From CAMTWZ01 sp041749075 (GTDB lineage: Bacteria > Bacteroidota > Rhodothermia > Balneolales > HLUCCA01), in contig JBGTBY010000010.1 in NCBI GenBank assembly GCA_041749075.1, forward strand, positions 74,866 through 138,865: a DNA stretch of 64,000 nucleotides. The letters run 5' to 3'. Shown here one piece after another: positions 52,607-62,433 of the stretch. Every line of letters starts with the position of its first letter. Position 1 is the stretch's first letter. The position numbers and the translations under genes are program-made. The notes beneath the pieces were generated by a model that did not search any database, was not told where the DNA came from, and saw nothing but the letters and a program-made list of their open reading frames with translations.

Positions 52607-52990
52607 ATGTGCAAATCAACGTCTTCCATTCTTATGATGCTCTGTGCCTTGGTGGTGCTCATCGGTCACGACCTGGTTCCGCATCAGCATACGGTTGATC
52701 ACTCCCATCACTCCGAGCACCATTCCCATCCGCATTCCCATCCTTCAGACAAGGACCATGCGAACGATGCCGGCCACGATCACGAAATCACGTTCGTAGC
52801 CAAAATCCAGACCAGTCTTTCTTCATCGAAGGGATTCGTCGCAATAGCATTTTTGTCGTCTGACAATGTCACGATCACACGTCAGACGATCGGCAACGGG
52901 ACGTTTCATCCTCTCGACAACGACTCTCCATCCGATAGTTCGCCCCCATCCGCGCTGGGATCACGCGCGCCACCTGTGTTCATCGCTTAG
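52607..52990 (+). CDS. His-rich secreted protein (DUF6769-like)
   Basis: The ATG at 52607 gives 127 residues: a hydrophobic start (SSILMMLCALVVLIGHDLVPH) and then a histidine cluster (HSHHSEHHSHPHSHP). This layout is seen in small proteins beside Bacteroidota metal-efflux operons (DUF6769-like). It is the first gene of the presumed efflux operon and may bind Zn, Cu, Ni or Co. The assignment rests on the composition and context. Confidence 0.7.
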   Translation: MCKSTSSILMMLCALVVLIGHDLVPHQHTVDHSHHSEHHSHPHSHPSDKDHANDAGHDHEITFVAKIQTSLSSSKGFVAIAFLSSDNVTITRQTIGNGTFHPLDNDSPSDSSPPSALGSRAPPVFIA

Positions 52991-53029
52991 CACTGAATTG
53001 ACATTCAACCCATTCAACACAACAAAACG

Positions 53030-53248
53030 ATGAAACAGATCTTATTACCTATCGCCCTTGTGGCGATGTTCTCTTTGGCCTGCGCAAACGACAAGCATTC
53101 TCATAGCGACGACACCACACACGTGCACGACGACGGTTCCATGCACGAAAATCATGCGGATTCCACGCATCATCAGGAAGAATTCGAGGTAGCTGGCGAC
53201 AGCACCGAGGTCGGGCATAGCCACGACGACGGCAGCCACAGCCACTAA
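53030..53248 (+). CDS. Small His/Asp-rich lipoprotein, putative metal binder
   Basis: This 72-residue lipoprotein (signal MKQILLPIALVAMFSLAC) consists after the Cys of His/Asp/Glu repeats such as HSHSDDTTHVHDDG and GHSHDDGSHSH. It is likely a periplasmic or surface metal buffer feeding the RND exporter encoded next. The gene is short, but the signal, ribosome position and codon use support it. Confidence 0.75.
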   Translation: MKQILLPIALVAMFSLACANDKHSHSDDTTHVHDDGSMHENHADSTHHQEEFEVAGDSTEVGHSHDDGSHSH

Positions 53249-53272
53249 TCTCCACCTCTTTTCTTACGGATC

Positions 53273-54757
53273 ATGAAAACAGCACTCGCCATGATGTCTG
53301 TGTGCGCCCTCCTTTTTGCAGGATGCGGCCCCGACACAGCCGATGAGCACGCGCACGACGATACCGCGCTTTCCTACACCCTGTATTCCGACAAGACCGA
53401 AGTCTTCGTGGAGTTCACGCCGCTGATTGTCGGAACTCGATCCGCCTTCGCGGCTCATTTCACGAGGTTGGGAGAGTCGTTTACGCCACTCACCCAAGGC
53501 AGCGTCACCGTCAGCCTGATTGTTGGTGAGCGAGGAATCCGAAACCGCGCCGACAACCCGAGCTCGCCAGGAATCTACCGGTTGACGCTGAGTCCGACGA
53601 CGGCAGGGATCGCAAGACTGATTTTCGACATCGAAGCGGACGGATTCACCGATCAGATTGTCATCGAAAACATCGAAGTGTACGCGGATGCGGCGAGCGT
53701 GCATGCCCACCCGGCCGACGACGCGGGCGACATCACCTACCTGAAAGAGCAAGCGTGGAAGGTGGCGTTCGCGAACGCTCCGGTGCGTAGAGAACCCTTC
53801 AGCGGCATCCTCCGAGCCACTGGCCAGATCCTTCCGGCGCCGGGCGACGACGTTCTCATCACGGCAACCACGCGCGGCATCGTGCGACGCTCCGGAACCC
53901 GGACTCTAGCTGGCTCTGCCGTATCAAGCGGAACCACCCTATTCACCATTTCCGGTGGAAACATCACCGAGGCCAACAGCGACCTTGCGTTCCAACAAGC
54001 GAAAGCCACATACGAGAAAGCGAAGTCCGATTTCGAACGCAGCACCGAGCTTGTCAAATACACCATCATCTCACAACGCGAATTCCTTCAAACGAAACTG
54101 GCTTTCGACAACGCCGAAGCCGCTTTTAATGCCATATCCGCCAATTATTCGGTGAATGGACAACGTGTGGTATCGCCTAAGAGCGGGTTTTTGAAATCCA
54201 TCTTGGTCGACGACGGACAATTCGTAGAGGCAGGAACACCCCTCGCCAGCATATCCCAAAACAAATCGCTGATCTTGCAAGCCAACGTGTCGCAACGGCA
54301 TTTCGCCGATTTGCGGAACATCTCATCCGCCACCTTCCGAGTACTCGGTTCCGATACTCAATACGACACGGCCACGATGAACGGACGGCTGATCGCATTC
54401 GGGAAAAGTGCCAACCCCGACTCCCCTTTCCTTCCGGTCCATTTCGAACTTCCGAACACATCCGGACTCATTCCCGGAACCGCTGCGGAGGTTTTTCTGC
54501 GCACGACTCCCATCCCCGACGCCTTGATCGTTCCCGTCACCGCACTGATGGAAGAGCAAGGAAACATGTATGTGTATGTGCAGACCAGTGGCGAACGGTT
54601 TCTGAAACGTGCGGTGACCTTAGGTGCCAATGATGGGATTCATGTACAATTGCTCTCGGGTGTCGCTGAAGGTGAGCGCGTGGTGACCAAGGGAGCGTAC
54701 CAGATCAAGCTTTCCTCGGCTTCCGGGACATTGCCCGCCCATGGACACGAGCACTAA
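53273..54757 (+). CDS. RND efflux periplasmic adaptor (CzcB/CusB type)
   Basis: This 494-residue adaptor is a lipoprotein (LFAGC) with an N-terminal His-containing part (DEHAHDDT) and an extra beta domain before the core. The membrane-fusion core includes the lipoyl-like PAPGDDVLITATTRGIV region and the matching VSPKSGFLKSILVDDGQFVEAGTPLASI, with a helical hairpin between (LAFQQAKATYEKAKSDFERS). It ends in GHEH. It links the RND pump to the outer-membrane channel for metal efflux. Confidence 0.9.
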   Translation: MKTALAMMSVCALLFAGCGPDTADEHAHDDTALSYTLYSDKTEVFVEFTPLIVGTRSAFAAHFTRLGESFTPLTQGSVTVSLIVGERGIRNRADNPSSPGIYRLTLSPTTAGIARLIFDIEADGFTDQIVIENIEVYADAASVHAHPADDAGDITYLKEQAWKVAFANAPVRREPFSGILRATGQILPAPGDDVLITATTRGIVRRSGTRTLAGSAVSSGTTLFTISGGNITEANSDLAFQQAKATYEKAKSDFERSTELVKYTIISQREFLQTKLAFDNAEAAFNAISANYSVNGQRVVSPKSGFLKSILVDDGQFVEAGTPLASISQNKSLILQANVSQRHFADLRNISSATFRVLGSDTQYDTATMNGRLIAFGKSANPDSPFLPVHFELPNTSGLIPGTAAEVFLRTTPIPDALIVPVTALMEEQGNMYVYVQTSGERFLKRAVTLGANDGIHVQLLSGVAEGERVVTKGAYQIKLSSASGTLPAHGHEH

Positions 54758-54769
54758 CGAGGAACGCAC

Positions 54770-57700
54770 ATGCTGAATGGAATCATCAAATCCTCGCTGG
54801 ACAACCGGCTTCTTGTCGTCATTTCGTCGGTCTTGCTGATCATTGGCGGCACGTTTGTGGCGTTCCGGATGGATGTCGACGTCTTTCCCGACCTCACGGC
54901 TCCGACCGTGGTCGTACTCACCGAAGCGCACGGAATGGCGCCTGAAGAAGTCGAAACCTTGGTCACATTCCCTATCGAAACGTCTGTCAACGGCGCCACG
55001 ATGTTCGTCGTGTGCGAAGCTCCTCTTCTGCGGGCATTTCGATTGTCTGGGTGGAATTCGAATGGGACACCGACATCTTCCGAGCCCGTCAGATCGTCAA
55101 TGAAAAAGTAATGGCCGTTGCGGAACGGTTGCCTCAAGGCGTGGGAAATCCGACGATGGCGCCCCAATCGAGCATCATGGGCGAAATCATGCTCATTAGC
55201 GTCACCGCCGATTCAACCAATCTGATGGATCTTCGGACCTTGGCCGATTGGACGATACGTCCACGGTTGTTGGCTACGGGCGGCGTGGCACAAGTCGTGG
55301 TGATCGGCGGTGAATACAAGCAATATCAAATATTGGCCTCGCCACAAAAGATGAGTCAGTACAATGTGAGTCTGAAAGAACTTCAAGCGGCCGCCGAAGC
55401 CGCGAATGGCAACTCATCGGGCGGATTTCTGAACGAATTCGGCAACGAATACATCATAAAAGGCATCGGCAGGACCCAATCGGTCGACGATATCGGTCGA
55501 TCCGTCATCAAGATGGTGAACGGCATGCCAGTGGCCATCGCGGATGTGGCGGATGTGCGCATCGGCGCGGCTCCGAAAATCGGGGATGGATCGCTCAATG
55601 GCGAACCCGCTGTGATCATGACTGTGATGAAGCAACCCGCCACCAACACGCTGGAGCTGACCGACAAGATCGATCTGGCCATCGACGACATGAGGAAAAA
55701 CCTGCCGGGCGACATCCATATCAACACAAGTATCTTTCGGCAGGCCGATTTCATCAACGCCTCCATCGGCAACATTCAGAAAGTCTTGCTCGAGGGCACG
55801 GCTTTTGTCATCATCATCCTGTTCCTGTTTTTGATGAATTGGCGGGCGACGGCCATCTCCTTGGTCGCGATTCCGATTTCCCTGATCGTGGCCATCCTCA
55901 CCTTGAAATGGCTCGGATTCACCATCAACACGATGAGTCTGGGTGGGATGGCGATCGCAATCGGCGATTTGGTGGATGACGCCATCATCGACGTGGAAAA
56001 CGTCTTTAAACGACTCAAGGAAAACGCCAAGAAACCGGTTGCCGAACAACGCGGCAAGTTGAAAGTGGTTTTCGAGGGGTCCTTGGAGATTCGATCCTCC
56101 ATCATCAACGCCACATTCATCATTATTGTCGCATTTTTGCCGCTGTTTTTCTTGTCCGGCATGGAAGGAAAGCTGCTTCAACCGCTCGGAATCGCGTTCA
56201 TCGTGGCGCTTTTCGCCTCTCTGATCGTATCCATCACCCTAACGCCGGTGTTATGCAGTTATCTGCTCACATCCGATTCCATGCTGCTTAAACAGCATAA
56301 GGAAAGTGCCCTAGTGGAGTATTTGCAATCCATTTATATGCGTTTACTCACAGTTGCGATGCAATGGAAGCGGGTTGTACTCGCATCCAGCCTGGTCCTG
56401 TTTTTATTGGCCATGTTGGCATTCAGTCAACTCGGACGCAGTTTCCTTCCCGAATTCAATGAAGGTTCACTGGTAATCAGCGCCGTGAGTCTGCCAGGAA
56501 TTTCGCTGGACGAAAGCAACCAGATCGGTGTGCGAATTGAGAAAACCCTGCTTACCATTCCGGAAATCACGGTCACCACGAGGCGGACGGGCCGTGCTGA
56601 ACTCGATGAACACGCCCAAGGCGTGAATTCTTCAGAGATCGATGCGCCATTCATTCTCGACGAACGCAGCCGCGACGAGTTCATGCAGGATGTTCGTGAA
56701 CGCTTGGCGACGGTAACCGGGGCGAACATCACCATCGGTCAGCCCATCGGTCACCGCATCGACCACATGCTGTCGGGAACCCGAGCCAACATCGCCATTA
56801 AGATTTTTGGCAACGATTTGAACCAGCTTTTTTCGCTGTCGAATCAAATCCGAACCCAAATCGAACCCATCAACGGACTCGTGGATGTGAGCGTGGAACA
56901 GCAGATTGAAATTCCTCAGATCCAGATCCGTGCCAATCGCGACATGCTGAACCATTATGGCATCCGCATCGGCGAATTCAATGAATTTGTGGATGTGGCC
57001 TTGGCCGGAGAAAAGGTGTCGCAAATCTTCGATGGGTCGAAAACCTTCGATGTGATTCTTCGGCTCGACGACCCGAACCGCAACAGCATCGATCGCATCC
57101 GCGACATCCTGATCGACACGCACGACGGACAAAAAATTCCGTTGCATTACGTGGCGAATGTGGTGAGTACCAGCGGACCGAACACCATCAACCGTGAAAA
57201 TGTGGAGCGGAAAACCGTGGTTTCTGCGAACGTGGCAGGTCGAGATCAGAAAAGCGCCGTCGCGGAAATCCAACAACGCATCAATGAGAATGTGGTGTTG
57301 CCGGATGGGTATCATATCGAGTATGGGGGGCAATTCGAGGCTGAATCTGAAGCATCCAGAACGTTGATCGCTACCTCGATGCTATCCTTGTTGGTCATCT
57401 TTCTGTTGCTCTTCCAAGAGTTCAAGCGGGTGAATGTGTCGGCCATCATTTTGCTCAATCTGCCCTTGGCCTTGATCGGAGGTGTGTTCAGCATTTATTT
57501 CACAAGCGGAATCTTGAGCATCCCGGCCATCATCGGGTTCATCACTTTATTTGGAATCGCCACTCGGAATGGGATCTTGCTCGTTTCGCATTACGAGACA
57601 TTGCGAATCGAGGGACTGAACGCGTACGACACGATCATCCAAGGATCGAAAGACCGATTGAGTCCGATTCTGATGACGGCTTTGACGGCGGGATTGGCCC

Positions 57701-57852
57701 TCATCCCGCTTGCGATGGCCGGCGACTTGCCGGGGAACGAGATCCAGAGTCCGATGGCGAAAGTCATCCTCGGTGGATTGTTCACATCCACTCTGCTCAA
57801 CATCTTCATCGTTCCCGTGGTGTACTCTTACATCAAACCCAACCAAACATGA
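54770..57852 (+). pseudogene. Heavy-metal RND pump (CzcA/CusA type), broken by a one-base deletion
   Basis: The frame starting at 54770 encodes the RND N-terminus (IIKSSLDNRLLVV, RMDVDVFPDLTAPTVVVLTEAHGMAPEEVETLVTFPIE) but loses the family sequence after codon 77 (55000). The +1 frame continues it exactly as SSSSAGISIVWVEFEWDTDIFRARQI to the end at 57852. Restoring one A at about 55000/55001 gives the expected NVRRVRSSSS junction and a protein of about 1027 residues. The rest has the usual twelve-helix RND features (GGMAIAIGDLVDDAIIDVENVFKR). This is either a recent inactivation or a sequencing error; the flanking operon genes are intact. Confidence 0.88.
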
Positions 57853-59033
57853 AAACGTACGTCCTCTTCACTCTTTTGGCACTGTTGCTTGCCGTACCGG
57901 CCCGATCGCAGTCGACGATGGAATCCGTGCTGGCCTCCATCGAAGCCAATAACAAGACCCTGCAAGCCGGGAAACGTTATCTGGAAGCGATGCGTCTGGA
58001 ACACCAGACGGGGTTGAATCCAAACAATCCGGTCGTGGCTGTCGAATTCATGCGCGGTTCGCCCGCTATTGCTGGTGACCAAACCGACATCACCCTCATC
58101 CAATCCATTGATTTTCCGACCGTGTATGGCAAACGACGAAGCATCGCAAACCGCAAGATCGAGCAAGATGAGATCGAATGGAACGCGAACCGGCAACGCA
58201 TCCTGTTGCAAGCGAAATTGGTCTGCATCGAACTGGTGTACAGAAACAAATTGGGGATGGAACTGCGCACGAGGCTGGAGTCGGCTCAACGTGGTTTGGC
58301 CGGACAAAACCGAATGATGGAGGCTGGAGATGGTACGATTCTGGATCAGATGAAAGCCCGGCTTCACCTCATCGAGGTGCAAACGAACGTCGCGGAGAAC
58401 GAATCGGCCATCCACGGATTGAATCAGACATTGACCGAGCTCAACGGCGGCAGATCCGTTGAATTCTTAGTGGCCGAGTATCCGACGCGTCCAGTCATAC
58501 CGGATGTGGAGATTTTGGTAGCGGAGATCGAAGCCAATGATCCGCACCGAAATAGGCTGGTTCAGAATGTGGAGATCGGCCGGATGGAGGCGGATTTGCA
58601 GAAATCGATGGGCTTACCCAAGTTCGAATTCGGATATCGGTATCAGGGCTTCTTGGGACAGGATTTTCACGGGATCCATTTGGGAATGAGCATTCCGCTA
58701 TGGGAAAACCGCAATAGAGTGCGAGCGCAACAGGCACAGGTGACATATCGGGATACCCAATTGGATGAGTATTTGAACCAGCGCACATCTGAAATCATGG
58801 CGACGTACGCGAAACAGGAGCAACTCCGGCTTTTGTTGACCGAGTACGAATCCCTATTCGGATCGATGAATCATGCCGAGATATTGGGCAAGGCTCTCTC
58901 TCTTGGTGAGATCTCGGTAATCGACTATTACAGGGAATTGATTACCCTATATGACGCGAAGGATGCGCTTTTGTCGACCGAAAAAGAGTTTCACCGGACC
59001 ATCGCCGAGTTGTATCGGCACAGAATCTTATAA
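57849..59033 (+). CDS. TolC-family outer-membrane factor of the metal efflux system
   Basis: This 394-residue protein has a signal peptide (LFTLLALLLAVPARSQ) and the long amphipathic helices of TolC/CusC-type channels (MESVLASIEANNKTLQAGKRYLEA, MKARLHLIEVQTNVAENE). It is shorter than classic TolC, as is usual for CzcC-like proteins in this group. It starts within the pump gene stop (ATGA), completing the tripartite exporter. Confidence 0.88.
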   Translation: MKTYVLFTLLALLLAVPARSQSTMESVLASIEANNKTLQAGKRYLEAMRLEHQTGLNPNNPVVAVEFMRGSPAIAGDQTDITLIQSIDFPTVYGKRRSIANRKIEQDEIEWNANRQRILLQAKLVCIELVYRNKLGMELRTRLESAQRGLAGQNRMMEAGDGTILDQMKARLHLIEVQTNVAENESAIHGLNQTLTELNGGRSVEFLVAEYPTRPVIPDVEILVAEIEANDPHRNRLVQNVEIGRMEADLQKSMGLPKFEFGYRYQGFLGQDFHGIHLGMSIPLWENRNRVRAQQAQVTYRDTQLDEYLNQRTSEIMATYAKQEQLRLLLTEYESLFGSMNHAEILGKALSLGEISVIDYYRELITLYDAKDALLSTEKEFHRTIAELYRHRIL

Positions 59034-59116
59034 CTACCTGCCGGATTTATGTAACACATCCCATCCTCTTGTTGTCCATCTTCTTAGGTAACCCTCAAAC
59101 CTTACCATAACACAAC

Positions 59117-59389
59117 ATGAACATCCGTACTATCCTCATTGCTGGCAGTTTTTGCCTGCTCACACTATCTCCGCTTCAAGCGACAACCCCGGCAACCAAT
59201 GCCATCGCCACCGTCGAGTCCAAAGTCGATCAAAAAATCGAGCAAGTGGATTCGGTTGTATTGCCAAAAGCCGAAACGCCCAAAGAAGCCACATCCGAAA
59301 AAGCCGTTCAATCCGATATGGATCGCAACGTAACGATATCGGTCGGGACGATTATTGTCATTCTACTTTTGATCATCATCCTTCTTTGA
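59117..59389 (+). CDS. Small secreted/membrane protein, unknown
   Basis: This 90-residue protein has a signal peptide (MNIRTILIAGSFCLLTLSPLQA), a middle region rich in Thr, Val and Glu, and a C-terminal membrane helix (VTISVGTIIVILLLIIILL). No family is recognised. It may be a membrane-anchored peptide expressed with the efflux operon 83 bases upstream, but a heptad-array hairpin follows and may end the transcript. Confidence 0.55.
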   Translation: MNIRTILIAGSFCLLTLSPLQATTPATNAIATVESKVDQKIEQVDSVVLPKAETPKEATSEKAVQSDMDRNVTISVGTIIVILLLIIILL

Positions 59390-59393
59390 TTTT

Positions 59394-59485
59394 GTTCGTT
59401 GTTAGTGGTTTGTTGTTAGTTGAGAAGACTCTCCAACTAATTTCAACCCACTACAACTAACAACAAACAACGAACGACTAACGAG
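59394..59485. repeat. Paired heptad arrays at the carB 3' end
   Basis: The left arm (59394-59421) has units gttcgtt, gttagtg, gtttgtt, gttagtt. The right arm (59451-59485) has ctacaac, taacaac, aaacaac, gaacgac and taacgag. The arms are complementary in register and can form a long hairpin. The spacer on the minus strand reads ttggagagtcttctc (59422-59436), resembling the core at 32765. The carB stop (59478-59480) is inside the right arm. Confidence 0.8.
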
Positions 59486-62306
59486 ATAGGTACAGACTCT
59501 TAAACTCAAACGGACGTCTGAAATGCTCATCGAGGAAATCCTCGAAGAAGTAGATCGATTCGCCGGTTGAGCGCATTTCGGGTCCGAGCTCTTTCTTGAC
59601 TTCAGGAAACTTGTCGAACGGGAACACAGGCTCCTTGATCGCATAGTTTTGAAGCGTCGAACTCAGGTCAAAGTCCGTGAGCGGTGCTCCGAGCATCACT
59701 TTCACACCGATGGCGGCTTCGGGCCGACCCGTGGCTTTCGCGATGAACGGAATCGTTCTTGTCGCGCGCGGGTTGCATTCCAGCACGAAGACTTCGCCCT
59801 CTTTGATGGCGTATTGCACGTTCACGAATCCACGCACATTCATGGCCTTGGCGATGCGCGTCTGATAATCGACCATGGTGTCGATGATCTCCTTCGAAAG
59901 CGAGTACGGAGGTAGCACGGCGGTCGAATCGCCTGAATGCACACCCGCCGGCTCGATCTGCTGCATGATGCCGGAAATGTGAAGCTGCTCTCCATCAAAA
60001 ATGGAGTCGAAGTCGACTTCGATCGCTCGTTCCAAGTATCGGTCGATGAGGAAGGCGTTTTCGGGATGCTGCTTGAGCAGACGATCCACATATTCATCCA
60101 GCTCTTCGTGCTTCACGGCGATCCGCATGCCTTGTCCGCCCAGCACATAACTCGGACGGATCAGCACTGGATATCCCACACGCTCCGCTTCGATCTTGGC
60201 TTCTTCCAGGTTGAACGCCGTTCCGAATGGAGGAAACGGGATGTCGAGTCGGACCAGCAGTTCCGAGAATTTGCCACGGTCCTCGGCCAAGTCAATCATT
60301 TCATAACTGGTACCGAAGATCTTGATGCCGGCTTTCTGAAAATGCTTGGCCAGTTTGAGCGCGGTTTGTCCGCCCACCTGCAAGATCACACCTTCGGGCT
60401 TCTCATGCTCGAAGATGTCCAGCACGCGCTCCCAGAATACCGGCTCGAAATAGAGTTTGTCGGCGATATCGAAATCCGTTGACACGGTTTCCGGGTTGCA
60501 ATTCACCATGATGGTTTCGTACCCCATTTCCTTGCTGGCCAACACGGCGTGCACGCAGGAATAATCGAACTCGATGCCTTGTCCGATGCGGTTCGGACCG
60601 CTTCCCAAAATCATGATCTTCTTCTTGTCCGACACCACGCTCTCATTTTCGCCTTCGTAGGTCGAATAATAATAAGGAGTTTGCGCAGGAAACTCTCCGG
60701 CACAGGTGTCCACCATCTTGAAGGATGGAAGCAGCCCGAGCGACTTCCGCTTTTCACGAACCATATCGCTCGTCACGCGCTCCCCTCCCATCGACAGCAT
60801 ATGCGCAATCTGCACATCCGAATAGCCATGCTGTTTCATTTCAAACAGGTCATCTTTTTTGATGGATGCGAGCGACTGTCCTTCCGTGCGATTTTCCAGA
60901 CTCACCATGGAGCGGATTTGGCGCAAGAACCATGGATCGACTTTGGTGATGTCGTGAAGCTCTTGCTGCGTCGCACCAAGCTTGTAGGCATTCCGGATCT
61001 GCAGCATGCGGTCCCATCGAGGCTTCGACAGGCGGTCGAACACATATTTGGGATCCAGATCTTCGTATCCGTCGGCTCCGAGTCCGCCACGACCGATTTC
61101 CAGACTCTGCCAGGCTTTGTTCAGCGCTTCGGGGAAGTTCCGACCGATCGACATCACCTCTCCCACGGCTTTCATCTGCGTGGTGAGGGTTTCATCCACA
61201 CCTGGGAATTTCTCAAAGTTGAAGCGCGGCACTTTGCAGACCACATAATCGATGCTCGGTTCGAAACACGCGCTCGTTGTGCCGGTAATCTGGTTTTTCA
61301 GCTCATCGAGGTTATATCCGACGGCCAATTTCGTGGCCACTTTCGCGATGGGATATCCCGTGGCTTTCGATGCCAGCGCCGAGCTGCGGCTCACACGCGG
61401 ATTGATCTCGATGGCGATGAGTCGGTCCGTGCCGGGCTGGATGGCGAATTGCACGTTGCATCCGCCTGCGAACGTTCCGATGCTGCGCATCATGCGGATC
61501 GCCGCATCGCGCATGAGTTGGTATTGCTTATCTGTGAGCGTTTGGGATGGGGCCACAGTCACCGAATCGCCGGTGTGAACGCCCATCGGATCCACATTCT
61601 CGATCGTACAGATGATCACGACGTTGTCGTTCGTGTCGCGAAGCAATTCAAGCTCGAACTCCTTCCATCCAGCGATCGATTCTTCGATCAGAATCTGGTG
61701 CACCGGACTCAGTTCCAATCCCCGCATGATTTTTTTCTCGAACTCGTCCTCATTCCAAATAATGCCACCGCCCATTCCACCCAAGGTGAACGAGGGTCGG
61801 ATGACCACCGGCAACCCGCCCAGTTTATGCACGACATCTTTCGCTTCGAGCATGGATGTGGCGATGCCGCTGCGGCACTGTTCGATACCGATTTTCTCCA
61901 TCAGGTTGCGAAATTGCTCACGGTCTTCGGTGATGTCGATCGCCGCGATGTCCACCCCGATGATCTGGATGTTGTTCTTCTCCCAAAATCCGACTTGGTT
62001 CAGATCGCGCGCCAGATTGAGCGCGGTTTGGCCACCCATCGTCGGCAGAACCGCATCCACCTTTTCTTTCAGGCAGATGTCGCGGATGTTCGCTGGCGTC
62101 AGGGGTTTGAGGTAGATCGCATCCGCCATCATCGGATCGGTCATGATGGTGGCCGGATTCGAGTTGATCAGCACCACTCGGAAGCCCTCTTCTCTCAGCG
62201 AGCGGCAGGCCTGCGTTCCCGAATAATCGAACTCACAGCCTTGGCCGATGATGATCGGTCCGGATCCGATGATGAGAATGGTTTGGATGTCGGTACGTTT
62301 GGGCAT
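59478..62306 (-). CDS. carB: Carbamoyl-phosphate synthase large subunit, without MGS-like domain
   Basis: This 942-residue protein is CarB with its two ATP-grasp halves, both showing the expected nucleotide-site sequences (GSGPIIIGQGCEFDYSGTQACRSL and GSGPNRIGQGIEFDYSCVHAV) and the oligomerisation region between. It makes carbamoyl phosphate for arginine and pyrimidines from glutamine-derived ammonia. It ends soon after the second synthetase domain and lacks the C-terminal MGS-like allosteric domain of about 130 residues found in the E. coli enzyme. The stop codon lies in a heptad array. It follows carA across another array. Confidence 0.94.
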   Translation of the reverse strand: MPKRTDIQTILIIGSGPIIIGQGCEFDYSGTQACRSLREEGFRVVLINSNPATIMTDPMMADAIYLKPLTPANIRDICLKEKVDAVLPTMGGQTALNLARDLNQVGFWEKNNIQIIGVDIAAIDITEDREQFRNLMEKIGIEQCRSGIATSMLEAKDVVHKLGGLPVVIRPSFTLGGMGGGIIWNEDEFEKKIMRGLELSPVHQILIEESIAGWKEFELELLRDTNDNVVIICTIENVDPMGVHTGDSVTVAPSQTLTDKQYQLMRDAAIRMMRSIGTFAGGCNVQFAIQPGTDRLIAIEINPRVSRSSALASKATGYPIAKVATKLAVGYNLDELKNQITGTTSACFEPSIDYVVCKVPRFNFEKFPGVDETLTTQMKAVGEVMSIGRNFPEALNKAWQSLEIGRGGLGADGYEDLDPKYVFDRLSKPRWDRMLQIRNAYKLGATQQELHDITKVDPWFLRQIRSMVSLENRTEGQSLASIKKDDLFEMKQHGYSDVQIAHMLSMGGERVTSDMVREKRKSLGLLPSFKMVDTCAGEFPAQTPYYYSTYEGENESVVSDKKKIMILGSGPNRIGQGIEFDYSCVHAVLASKEMGYETIMVNCNPETVSTDFDIADKLYFEPVFWERVLDIFEHEKPEGVILQVGGQTALKLAKHFQKAGIKIFGTSYEMIDLAEDRGKFSELLVRLDIPFPPFGTAFNLEEAKIEAERVGYPVLIRPSYVLGGQGMRIAVKHEELDEYVDRLLKQHPENAFLIDRYLERAIEVDFDSIFDGEQLHISGIMQQIEPAGVHSGDSTAVLPPYSLSKEIIDTMVDYQTRIAKAMNVRGFVNVQYAIKEGEVFVLECNPRATRTIPFIAKATGRPEAAIGVKVMLGAPLTDFDLSSTLQNYAIKEPVFPFDKFPEVKKELGPEMRSTGESIYFFEDFLDEHFRRPFEFKSLYLSR

Positions 62307-62312
62307 TGTTTC

Positions 62313-62433
62313 GTAGGTCGTAGGTCGTGGGTGGTAGGTCGGGGGAGGTTTTAGGCAGTAGGGATTTTCATCATTTCATCGTTTTATCATTTCGTCATAT
62401 TACCCATTACCCATTACCCATTACCCCTTACCC
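62313..62433. repeat. Paired heptad arrays between carA and carB
   Basis: The left arm (62313-62361) has units gtaggtc, gtaggtc, gtgggtg and gttttag. A middle part (62364-62396) has 8-base units like atttcatc. The right arm (62399-62433) has four perfect attaccc units and one cttaccc. The carA stop (62414-62416) and its last codons (VRGNG) lie in the right arm. Confidence 0.8.

Noticed and set aside
55012..57852. RND pump taken as a complete gene starting at GTG 55012
   Set aside because: The missing N-terminal part is present in the neighbouring frame immediately upstream, so a frameshift is the better explanation.
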